This document shows positions 17,884 to 25,386 of a stretch of DNA of 64,000 bases, piece by piece; the stretch's first letter is position 1; each line of letters opens with the position of its first letter. The notes under the pieces are model-generated. The model worked only from the letters and a program-made list of their open reading frames with translations, was not told the origin of the DNA and searched no databases. Source of the stretch: Methanobacterium sp. UBA44. Its GTDB lineage: Archaea; Methanobacteriota; Methanobacteria; Methanobacteriales; Methanobacteriaceae. The translations under genes and the position numbers were made by a program. The DNA lies in assembly GCA_002494885.1 (NCBI GenBank), contig DACV01000003.1, forward strand, positions 32,672 to 96,671. Direction: 5' to 3'.

Positions 17884-18441
17884 ATGGAAAGAGATGAAAA
17901 CATCAAAAGGTTGATACAGAACTTAAAGGATGATGATGAATTTGTACAGATGCAAAATTCAGATCTACTTGAAGAAATTGGAGAACCTGCAGTAAATGAC
18001 CTGATAGATGCTTTAAATGACAGAGATAAAAATGTCAGGCGTGGTGTTGCTCGTGTTCTTGGAAGAATAGGTGATAAAAGAGCAATAAAACCACTTATAG
18101 ACTCCCTGAATGATCCAAATAAATGGGTTAGAAGATCAGCATCAGGAGCTCTTGGAAATATGGGGCCAGATGCATCTGAATTATTAATAAAAGCGTTGGA
18201 TGACGATGATTGGCGTGTTAGAGGGGGAGCAGCATGGACACTTGGAAATATTAAGGATAAAAAAGCACTGCAACCTCTTTTAAAGTGCTTAAAAGATGAA
18301 AGTGGATTTGTAAGAAGTGGAGCTGCCTATTCTCTTGGAGAAATAGGAGATAAAGGAGCAATTGAACCTTTAAAGGAAGCTTTAAATGATAAAAGTGGTT
18401 ATGTACGCCACGTATCCCAAAATGCACTGGACAAGCTATAA
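17884..18441 (+). CDS. HEAT-repeat (PBS lyase-like) protein
   Basis: About 185 residues made of five tandem HEAT-like repeats of about 31 residues, each of the form AVxxLIxALxDxxxxVRRxAARxLGxIGD (visible as VNDLIDALNDRDKNVRRG, IKPLIDSLNDPNKWVRRS and later units). Such proteins act as protein-binding scaffolds; the phycobilisome-lyase name is historical. The start at 17884 (MERDENIK) has AGGTGT six bases upstream and is preferred to the ATG at 17857. It lies 242 bases before malate dehydrogenase. Confidence 0.8.
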   Translation: MERDENIKRLIQNLKDDDEFVQMQNSDLLEEIGEPAVNDLIDALNDRDKNVRRGVARVLGRIGDKRAIKPLIDSLNDPNKWVRRSASGALGNMGPDASELLIKALDDDDWRVRGGAAWTLGNIKDKKALQPLLKCLKDESGFVRSGAAYSLGEIGDKGAIEPLKEALNDKSGYVRHVSQNALDKL

Positions 18442-18683
18442 TATTATAAAATACAGTTAAATCAGTTAATTTCAAACCTGAAATATAATGCAATTTTTCT
18501 TTTTAATTTCCATTTGACCCTAATTTTTAGATATTTAATTGTCCAAAAATATTTCGGCCTTTTTTAAAACAAATTAAATGATTCAGTTTATATCATATAA
18601 TTACTTTTAATAACCTGTTTAGCAAATATTATATAAGAAAATGGATGAATTATACATTTCTTTAATAATACGGGGAATTTATA

Positions 18684-19649
18684 TTGAAAGTAAGTATCAT
18701 TGGTGCATCAGGACATGTAGGTAGAGCTGCAGCTTTTTGTCTTGCAGAAGAGAATTCTGTGAATAAATTAGTACTTATATCCAGAGAAAAAAGTTTAGAC
18801 ATACTTGAAGGAGAATCTCTTGATATTTATGACGCCCTAGCCGCAAAAGCGGTAGATGTATCTATATTTACAACCTCAGATCTGAAAGAACTCCAGGATT
18901 CAGATGTGGTTGTTTTAAGTGCAGGAGTTTCCAGAAAACCTGGAATGGAAAGGACAGATCTTGGAACATCTAATGCCAAAATAGTGGCAAAATATGCTAA
19001 AAAAATCGCCAAATATGCCCCAGATTCCACAATTTTAGTCGTAACCAACCCTGTTGATGTAATGACCTATGTTGCATTGAAGGCATCTGGATTTAAAAAG
19101 AACAAAGTATTCGGTCTTGGAAATCACCTGGATTCTCTTAGATTTAAAAATTACATGGCAAGACACTTTAATGTGCACGTAAGCGAGATTCACACCAGAA
19201 TAATCGGTCAGCATGGCCCCCACATGGTTCCACTTATAAGTTCAACTTCAATTGGCGGAATACCCCTTGACTACTACTCTGCATTTGATTATTTTTCAGG
19301 TTTTAAGCCCTTCAACCTAAAAAAGACCATTGGAAAGGTTAAAAATGCAGGAAGTTATATAATCGGCAAAAAGGGAGCCACCGAATACGGCCCTGCTTTT
19401 GCTATTTCAAATATTATTATAACAGTTTTAAACGATGAAAGGAAGATACTAACTGTCAGTGCCTATCTCGAAGGGGAAATAGAAGGAATAAATGATGTTT
19501 GCCTTGGAGTTCCAGTTAAACTTGGAATAGATGGAATTGAAGGAATACTTCCAATAAAGATGTCAGATACAGAAAGAAAAGCCTTCATCAAAGCTGCTGA
19601 AGTGGTTAAAAAAGATACTGAAACCATCCAAAATTACTTAGAAGAGTAA
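18684..19649 (+). CDS. mdh: Malate dehydrogenase (LDH/MDH superfamily)
   Basis: 321 residues starting from TTG 18684 with a GGGGAAT site. The Rossmann segment MKVSIIGASGHVGRAAAF (GxxGxxG) is followed by VVLSAGVSRKPGMERTDL, VVTNPVDVMTYVAL, a substrate/catalytic loop GLGNHLDSLRFKNYMAR and the catalytic His region IIGQHGPHMVPLIS. This is the archaeal MDH type that reduces oxaloacetate to malate in the reductive branch leading to succinyl-CoA, in line with the fumarase gene upstream. Use of NADH or NADPH cannot be settled by eye. Confidence 0.88.
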   Translation: MKVSIIGASGHVGRAAAFCLAEENSVNKLVLISREKSLDILEGESLDIYDALAAKAVDVSIFTTSDLKELQDSDVVVLSAGVSRKPGMERTDLGTSNAKIVAKYAKKIAKYAPDSTILVVTNPVDVMTYVALKASGFKKNKVFGLGNHLDSLRFKNYMARHFNVHVSEIHTRIIGQHGPHMVPLISSTSIGGIPLDYYSAFDYFSGFKPFNLKKTIGKVKNAGSYIIGKKGATEYGPAFAISNIIITVLNDERKILTVSAYLEGEIEGINDVCLGVPVKLGIDGIEGILPIKMSDTERKAFIKAAEVVKKDTETIQNYLEE

Positions 19650-19685
19650 TTCCTTTAAAATAGTAAATTTAGGTTATGTTTTAAC

Positions 19686-19949
19686 CTATTCTTCAATAGT
19701 ATCGTTAATATCTGGAGTTGAATTCTTTTTAGATGTTGAATTTGATGTTGTATTCCTTTTAATCTTTGTAATGTTTTTATACTTTTTATTTGAATCATCA
19801 TAAAATCCAGTGTCAAAACCAGTATCGTTAGATTTATTGGTTATATTTAATACTAAACTTTCTGAATTAAATTGGGATCCAAATATAAATCCAACTGCGC
19901 CTGATCCTAATACTAAGACTATTATCAGCGCAACAGTCATTCTTTTCAT
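19686..19949 (-). CDS. Small single-span surface protein with many N-glycosylation sequons
   Basis: 87 residues: an N-terminal hydrophobic helix (MTVALIIVLVLGSGAVGFIFG) serves as uncleaved anchor or signal, followed by an extracellular Asn/Ser/Thr/Lys-rich tail. The tail has at least eight NxS/T sequons (for example NIT, NKS, NDT, NTT, NST, NDT), suggesting dense glycosylation. AGGAGTGA lies upstream of the start. No family is recognised. It converges with mdh. Confidence 0.6.
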   Translation of the reverse strand: MKRMTVALIIVLVLGSGAVGFIFGSQFNSESLVLNITNKSNDTGFDTGFYDDSNKKYKNITKIKRNTTSNSTSKKNSTPDINDTIEE

Positions 19950-20184
19950 TTTAATTTCACTCCTAATAAACTTGATAAATGTGATAAATTAAGTGTAAAT
20001 TTAGTTATATATTAAATATATATTAATTTATTGGAAAAATACTTTTTTCTATATCATTGTTCCTTTGAATAAACAAGAAAAAGTTTATATAAATGTTCAG
20101 TTATACCATCAACTACACATTAAAATTTGAACATTGTATAAAAATAATTGTTTAAAAAATTTATCTTTCAAAAAATATGTTTTT
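19950..20184. other. Divergent intergenic region, no gene seen
   Basis: AT-rich DNA between the small surface protein and the pdxT promoter. It holds TATA-like runs near 20004-20030 (minus-strand gene side) and 20085-20095. No gene or clear repeat was found; the pdxT control region begins at 20185 and is listed separately. Confidence 0.4.
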
Positions 20185-20200
20185 CGGAAGTGATTTTCCG
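20185..20200 (+). promoter_or_regulatory. Putative NrpR operator upstream of pdxT-glutamate synthase
   Basis: CGGAAGTGATTTTCCG contains the exact GGAA-N6-TTCC palindrome bound by the nitrogen repressor NrpR in methanogens (established in Methanococcus). It is followed at 20203-20214 by a TATA-like CTTTATATAATA, so the operator overlaps the BRE region. About 75 bases separate it from the pdxT start. Confidence 0.7.
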
Positions 20201-20276
20201 GTAACTTTATATAATATCCTTTTCAAATAGTATCATCCCCACTATCAACTGAAGTAAAAAAATAGAGGAAACAAAC

Positions 20277-20855
20277 ATGGTTCGAATTGGTATTTTAAAC
20301 TTACAGGGAGACATATCTGAACATCTTGAAATCACAGAACGGGCATTAGAAGAAATGAATCTCAAAGTTGATGTTTTAAAGGTAAAAATAACTGAAGATG
20401 TTTCAAAATGTGATGCAATAATCATTTCAGGTGGAGAAAGCACAGTTATAGGGAAACTAATGGAAGATACAGGTATTGGGAAAATTATAGTGGATAAAAA
20501 AATCCCTGTAATGGGTACGTGTGCTGGAATGGTCCTTCTTGCCAAAAGAACCGATTATGAGCAACCTCTACTTGGATTAGTTGATATGGAAGTTAAAAGA
20601 AACGCATTCGGCAGGCAAAAAGTGTCATTTGAAGATGAAATAGAAATTTTTGGCGATAAATTTCAAGGAGTTTTCATAAGGGCTCCTCATATTGAAAAAG
20701 TAGGAGAAAATGTAGATATACTCTCAAAATATAATGAAAAAATTATTGCAGTTAAAAGTGGAAAGTATATTGCCACAGCTTTTCATCCAGAACTTACCGG
20801 CGATACATTAATCCATAGATACTTCATAAAGGAGGCATTAGATTGTGCGGAATAG
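20277..20855 (+). CDS. pdxT: Pyridoxal 5'-phosphate synthase glutaminase subunit
   Basis: 192 residues. Class I glutaminase triad is visible: nucleophile Cys82 in VMGTCAGMVLLA, and His/Glu in ATAFHPELTGD; SGGESTVIGK and FIRAPHIEKV are PdxT signatures. It supplies ammonia to PdxS (encoded separately at 27695 on the other strand) for PLP synthesis. It is first in a transcription unit with glutamate synthase and overlaps the next start by 13 bases. The operator upstream suggests nitrogen control, sensible for a glutamine user. Confidence 0.95.
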   Translation: MVRIGILNLQGDISEHLEITERALEEMNLKVDVLKVKITEDVSKCDAIIISGGESTVIGKLMEDTGIGKIIVDKKIPVMGTCAGMVLLAKRTDYEQPLLGLVDMEVKRNAFGRQKVSFEDEIEIFGDKFQGVFIRAPHIEKVGENVDILSKYNEKIIAVKSGKYIATAFHPELTGDTLIHRYFIKEALDCAE

Positions 20856-21760
20856 CAGGAGTCGTATTTAAAGACAAAAAACTTCATCCTGTAGGAGACA
20901 TCATGACCAGGATGCTTGATGCCCTACAACACAGAGGACCAGATTCTGCAGGTTTTTCCATATATGGAGGCCTTGGTTTAGCAGAGCATGAATATCTATT
21001 AAATATAGAGGTAAAAGAAAGGCCAGGTATTCTTGAACAGGTTAAACAGGCCGTAAATTCAGTTACACCGATAAAAAAAGAAGAAGTAATCCCATCAGTG
21101 GAAAATTATAATATTTACAGATGTAAAATAGATTTAAATTCCTTTGAAGAACTTAAACCACTAATTATGGATATTGATAAGCTAGACGATGTAATTGTAC
21201 TTAATGGGAGCCATTCCTTTGAAATGATAAAAGATGTAGGCTTAGTAAAAGAAATTGCAGATAGATATGATACTTATTCAAAAATGGGGACTCATGCAAT
21301 CGGACATACCAGATTTTCAACTGAAAGTATAGTGGATCGTTATCACGCACACCCATTCCAGAGTTACATTACCCCCGACATAACCCTGGTGCATAACGGA
21401 CAAATTACAAATTACTGGAAAATAAGAGACCCACTGGAAAGAAAAGGACATATATTTGAGACAAATAACGATACAGAATGTATTGTGCACTACATAGCAG
21501 ATAAACTGCATGAAGGCTATAAGCTGGAAGAAGCACTTGAACAATCAGTTAAAGACATGGATGGCCCATTTTCATATATTGTAGGAACTCCAAATGGAGT
21601 TGGAATAGCTAAAGACCAGTTAGGCCTTAGACCAGGAGTTCTTGCAGAAAATGATGAAGTCTTTGCCATAGCTTCTGAAGAAGTTTCTCTTCGTGCAGTT
21701 ATGGATACACATGATATTGATCAGATATCACCAGGAGAATCAAGAGCATATACAATTTAG
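20843..21760 (+). CDS. Glutamate synthase, glutaminase (GATase II) domain subunit
   Basis: 305 residues. It starts at TTG 20843 inside the end of pdxT with GGAGG just upstream; the second codon is Cys (MCGIAGVVF), the N-terminal nucleophile exposed by Met removal. Later motifs HRGPDSAGFSIYG, HTRFSTESIVDRYHAHPF and LVHNGQITNYW are class II amidotransferase signatures. In methanogens the bacterial GltB chain is split, and this is the part releasing ammonia from glutamine. It is followed 8 bases later by the GXGXG subunit. Confidence 0.9.
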   Translation: MCGIAGVVFKDKKLHPVGDIMTRMLDALQHRGPDSAGFSIYGGLGLAEHEYLLNIEVKERPGILEQVKQAVNSVTPIKKEEVIPSVENYNIYRCKIDLNSFEELKPLIMDIDKLDDVIVLNGSHSFEMIKDVGLVKEIADRYDTYSKMGTHAIGHTRFSTESIVDRYHAHPFQSYITPDITLVHNGQITNYWKIRDPLERKGHIFETNNDTECIVHYIADKLHEGYKLEEALEQSVKDMDGPFSYIVGTPNGVGIAKDQLGLRPGVLAENDEVFAIASEEVSLRAVMDTHDIDQISPGESRAYTI

Positions 21761-21768
21761 GTGATTAC

Positions 21769-22461
21769 ATGCAGGAAATAGAAATTGATGCAAATTCAAT
21801 GGTTCCAAGAGACTTGAACCGTGCAATAAAGCAAGCTGCAAAAGAATATGACCGAATTATAATTAAAAATCCAAATGCAATGCATTACATGGTTGCAGGA
21901 CTTACAGATGAAGTTGAAATTGTGATTGATGGTTCTGCTGGCTACTTTGCAGGTACAATGATAGATGGTGCCAAAATACATATAACTGAAAACGCAGGAT
22001 GGTTCCCAGCAGACAATATGACTGGAGGAGAAGTTATTATTGATGGTGCAGCCGGAGATGGTGTAGGGCAGGGAATATATGGCGGTACAGTCGTTGTGCG
22101 AAGAAATGTCGGCTCCAGAACTGGAGAAATAATGAAAAACGGTACAATCATAATAGGTGGTAACTCAGGATTTATGAGCGGTCTTTTCATGATGGGTGGA
22201 AGAATTATTGTGCTTGGAGATATCTCAGATGATGCTGGTGAATCAATCATAAGAGGCACCATATACGTCCTTGGAAACATTAAAAGCCTTGGTAAAAATG
22301 CTAAAATTGAAGAAATTAATGATAACGATAAAATGGAACTTAAAGAACTTTTACCAGCATACGGGTTCCAATTAGATGATGGAAAATACAGTGATTTCAA
22401 AAAAATAGTTCCAAGAAGTAAAAGACCTTTCTACGGAAGTAAAGATTCAGAAGAAGGATAA
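21769..22461 (+). CDS. Glutamate synthase, GXGXG-domain subunit
   Basis: 230 residues forming a right-handed beta-helix of the glutamate synthase C-terminal (GXGXG) type. Repeated units include GYFAGTMIDGAKIHI, GGEVIIDGAAGDGVGQGIYG and GNSGFMSGLFMMGGRIIVLG. The domain is structural in GltB and also occurs in formylmethanofuran dehydrogenase subunit C. Here it is flanked on both sides by glutamate synthase parts, which settles the assignment. It ends 40 bases before the F420-dehydrogenase-like gene, with a GGGGGA run between. Confidence 0.9.
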   Translation: MQEIEIDANSMVPRDLNRAIKQAAKEYDRIIIKNPNAMHYMVAGLTDEVEIVIDGSAGYFAGTMIDGAKIHITENAGWFPADNMTGGEVIIDGAAGDGVGQGIYGGTVVVRRNVGSRTGEIMKNGTIIIGGNSGFMSGLFMMGGRIIVLGDISDDAGESIIRGTIYVLGNIKSLGKNAKIEEINDNDKMELKELLPAYGFQLDDGKYSDFKKIVPRSKRPFYGSKDSEEG

Positions 22462-22501
22462 GGGGGAAGATATTATTCAAACTAATACAAAAAAGGTTGC
22501 A

Positions 22502-23560
22502 ATGGTTGGAACACCATGTCAGATCCTTGCAGCAGCTAAAATGAACAGATTCATAAATGAAGAATTCCCAGTAGACCTTAAAATAGGGCTTTTTTGTATG
22601 GAGAACTTCTCCTATTCATACATGAAAGAGATGCTCAAAGAATACGGTGTTGATATGGGTGATATTACCCAGTACAGAATAGAAAAGGGCCATCTATGGC
22701 TGTATTTAAAAGATGAGGAAGTAATTAAAATTCCTCTGGAAAAGGCAAAAAAATGTATGCGTAAAAACTGTCAAATATGCATGGATTTCACATCAGAACA
22801 ATCTGATGTATCTGTAGGTTCTGCAGGTTCTCCTGAAGGGTGGTCAACAGTAATAATCAGAACTGAAAAAGGCCTTAAACTCATTGAAGCAGCAGAAAAT
22901 GACAATTATATAGAAACAAAACCAATCAGTGAAGACGGTCTTAAAATAATGGAAAAACTGGCAAAAGAGAAAAAAAGTGAAAATAAAGCTGAAATTAATA
23001 AAAGGAAAAAAGTAGCAAGGCCAGTTTTATACCGGAGAGACATATCAGAGGAAGAATTTATAAGTGAAGTATTTGACTGCCAGTTTAACGATTTAAAAGG
23101 CGATGTAATAGATATAGGGGCCTGTGTACTCTGTGGAGCATGTGTTTATGCATGCCCTGAAGAAATAGTTGAAATAAGAGATAGAAAACCACAGATCAAA
23201 GGTAATTGCTCTCCAGAATGTAATATCTGCTATGTATCATGTCCAAGGACTTATATCCCAAATGATATATTAAGCAAAAAATTGGATGCTGAGCCATTTG
23301 GAAAATATATCAAAATTATATCTGCAAAAGCAAATAAAATCGAAGGACAGGACGGGGGAGTTGCTACAGCACTTTTAACCTATACATTATCAAATAATAT
23401 GGTTGATGAAGCAATAGTTGTAGATAAAAGCGACTTAGAACCATGGAAACCTGAAGCAAAAATCACAGATAACATTGTAGATGTTTTTAATGCATCAGGA
23501 ACAAAATATGCAGCATGTCCTATTTTTAAACCCCTTAAACAAACAAGGGAGGGGAACTAA
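22502..23560 (+). CDS. F420 hydrogenase/dehydrogenase beta-subunit (FrhB) homologue with permuted halves
   Basis: 352 residues from ATG 22502. The first 160 residues correspond to the C-terminal half of FrhB proteins (MVGTPCQILAAAKM, IGLFCMENFSYSYM, NCQICMDFTSEQSDVSVGS, GWSTVIIRTEKG). A Lys-rich linker follows, then a two-cluster ferredoxin (CVLCGACVYACPEE and CSPECNICYVSCP), then the FrhB N-terminal half (GQDGGVATALLTYTLSNNMV, DLEPWKPEAKITDN, ASGTKYAACP). The order is thus circularly permuted relative to FrhB. FrhB binds F420, FAD and 4Fe-4S; this gene could feed electrons from F420H2 to glutamate synthase (inference). Coding may begin at ATT 22472, which has a better ribosome site. Confidence 0.85.
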   Translation: MVGTPCQILAAAKMNRFINEEFPVDLKIGLFCMENFSYSYMKEMLKEYGVDMGDITQYRIEKGHLWLYLKDEEVIKIPLEKAKKCMRKNCQICMDFTSEQSDVSVGSAGSPEGWSTVIIRTEKGLKLIEAAENDNYIETKPISEDGLKIMEKLAKEKKSENKAEINKRKKVARPVLYRRDISEEEFISEVFDCQFNDLKGDVIDIGACVLCGACVYACPEEIVEIRDRKPQIKGNCSPECNICYVSCPRTYIPNDILSKKLDAEPFGKYIKIISAKANKIEGQDGGVATALLTYTLSNNMVDEAIVVDKSDLEPWKPEAKITDNIVDVFNASGTKYAACPIFKPLKQTREGN

Positions 23561-25078
23561 ATGCCATTTAAAATAGAAAGAAACAGAGAACTTTGTAGAA
23601 GAAACTTTAACAGACCTGGTTGTTGCTGGTACATGTGCGACAATAGAGATGAAGAACTCTGTAAAAACTGTTATTCATGTTTCAATAACTGCCCACACAA
23701 CGTTTATGAAATCATAGATGATGAACCCTACCCTATAAACCATGAAAACTGTGTTGGATGCAGAATATGTGAAGAAATGTGTCCAAATAACGCAATAGAA
23801 ATAAATGCAGTAGTTGAAGACAAAAGAAACGTCTGGTCATTTTCAGATCTTGTTGAAATTAACAGAAAATCCGCAGAGGGCCGCTATAAAGTAAGGGGAT
23901 GTGGAGCAACAAGAATAATCCCCACATTTGATGACATTGTAATCATGCCTGCTCAGGTATCAAGACCGCCTATTGATAAATACAGGGAACCATGCAGCAC
24001 AAAAGTGACCCTTGGATCAAGATATGCTGAAAATCCCCTGGAACTTGACACCCCAATAATGATCGGGGCAATGTCCTTTGGAGCACTGAGCAAAGAAGCT
24101 AAAATAGCCCTTGCAATGGGTGCAACACTTGCTGGTACAGCAACAAACACTGGTGAAGGGGGAATGCTACCAGAAGAGCGAAAATATGCATCAAAACTCA
24201 TAGCGCAATATGCATCAGGAAGATTTGGAGTATCTGCTGATTATCTTAATAATTCAGAAGCAGTAGAAATTAAAATAGGTCAGGGTGCGAAATCTGGTAT
24301 GGGTGGACACCTTTTAGGTGAAAAGGTTACAGCAGAAGTATCCAGAATCAGGAAAATTGAAGAAGGAGCCGATGCTTTAAGCCCTGCAAGACACATGGAT
24401 ATTGTTGGTCCTGAAGATTTAAGCATGAAAATAGACCAGTTAAGGGAAATAACAGATTGGAAAGTCCCAATTATTGTTAAATTCACTTCTGGTAGGGTCA
24501 GTGACGATGTTATGATTGCAGCGAAGGCAGGTGCCGATATAATTGTCGTAGATGGTATGCAGGGTGGAACTGGTGCCGGACCTGATGTGGTTATAGAACA
24601 TTCTGGTATTCCAACCATAGCTGCAATTGTAGAAGCAGATGAGGCTTTAAAGCATGTTAATTTACGTGATGAAGTTAGTCTTGTGGCTGGGGGAGGTATA
24701 AGAAGCGGTGCTGATGTTGCAAAGGCAATAGCTTTAGGTGCTGACGCAGTTTATATAGCAACTTCCGCATTAGTTTCAATTGGCTGCAGGGTCTGTCAGA
24801 TGTGTTACGCTGGAACATGCAGAAAAGGAATTGCAACGCAAAATCCACAGCTTAGAAGGCGTTTAGATTATATTGAAAGTGGCAAAAGAGTTGCAAGGTA
24901 TATAGAAGCTATGACTGAAGAAGCATGTATGTTAACACAGCAAGCAGGGAACACTGATCTTCAAAAGCTTGAAAAAGATGATTTACGTGCGCTTACAGTA
25001 GAATCATCACTTTTAACTGGCGTTAAGTTAGCTGGTTTAGAGGCTCCCGTCGGACAATATCAAAATCAAAGATTTTGA
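23561..25078 (+). CDS. gltB: Glutamate synthase, FMN-dependent synthase subunit with ferredoxin domain
   Basis: 505 residues. Residues 10-95 hold Cys-rich segments including two 4Fe-4S motifs (CKNCYSCFNNCP, CVGCRICEEMCP). The rest is the FMN TIM barrel of GltB: PIMIGAMSFGALSKEAK, TGEGGMLPEER, IGQGAKSGMGGHL, VIVDGMQGGTGAGPD-type loop (VVDGMQGGTGAGPD) and VAGGGIRSGADVAKAIALG, with a C-terminal Cys group (CRVCQMCYAGTC) for the 3Fe-4S site. It makes glutamate from 2-oxoglutarate and ammonia. The ATG abuts the previous stop (TAAATG) with GGGAGGGG ahead. The last codons form a small hairpin. Confidence 0.95.
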   Translation: MPFKIERNRELCRRNFNRPGCCWYMCDNRDEELCKNCYSCFNNCPHNVYEIIDDEPYPINHENCVGCRICEEMCPNNAIEINAVVEDKRNVWSFSDLVEINRKSAEGRYKVRGCGATRIIPTFDDIVIMPAQVSRPPIDKYREPCSTKVTLGSRYAENPLELDTPIMIGAMSFGALSKEAKIALAMGATLAGTATNTGEGGMLPEERKYASKLIAQYASGRFGVSADYLNNSEAVEIKIGQGAKSGMGGHLLGEKVTAEVSRIRKIEEGADALSPARHMDIVGPEDLSMKIDQLREITDWKVPIIVKFTSGRVSDDVMIAAKAGADIIVVDGMQGGTGAGPDVVIEHSGIPTIAAIVEADEALKHVNLRDEVSLVAGGGIRSGADVAKAIALGADAVYIATSALVSIGCRVCQMCYAGTCRKGIATQNPQLRRRLDYIESGKRVARYIEAMTEEACMLTQQAGNTDLQKLEKDDLRALTVESSLLTGVKLAGLEAPVGQYQNQRF

Positions 25079-25169
25079 CGTTGAAGGAATCTTCGATTCC
25101 TGAACCGCAAATCTAAGATTTGCAGGCATCAAAATTCTCTGAATTTTGAATGCTGTTAGCTATTAACAG
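25061..25169. repeat. Hairpin array A (five short stems) at the end of gltB
   Basis: Successive stems: CAAAATC-AAA-GATTTTG (25061-25077, in the gltB stop region), GGAATC-TTC-GATTCC (25086-25100), GCAAATC-TAA-GATTTGC (25107-25123), CAAAATTC-TCT-GAATTTTG (25130-25148) and CTGTTA-GCTAT-TAACAG (25153-25169). The first four have perfect 6-8 bp arms, three-base loops and a C/G closing pair. A T-rich tract follows, so the last may be a terminator. Related arrays occur at 39051 and 48245. Confidence 0.7.
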
Positions 25170-25240
25170 GAAATTTCTCTTTTTTATTTAAAATGTAGTA
25201 CTTAACTCTATTTTTTTATTTCAATTTGAACTACCACAAA

Positions 25241-25289
25241 AAATATATATTATGATCAATGAATTTTTATAAGTCGGAAGTATGTTTCC
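25241..25289 (+). promoter_or_regulatory. amt promoter with putative NrpR operator
   Basis: TATA-like AAATATATAT at 25241-25250 is followed at 25276-25289 by GGAAGTATGTTTCC, a GGAA-N6-TTCC palindrome matching the NrpR operator. The operator would cover the transcription start, the expected place for repression under nitrogen sufficiency. The amt ATG is about 97 bases further on. Confidence 0.75.
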
Positions 25290-25386
25290 TTTATCCGATG
25301 ATTGAAAATATAAATTAAAATAACTTTACAAAAAAGATTAAAAACAAAGCTATTAAAAAGGTTTAATAGTCAAAGGAGGAAAATAC

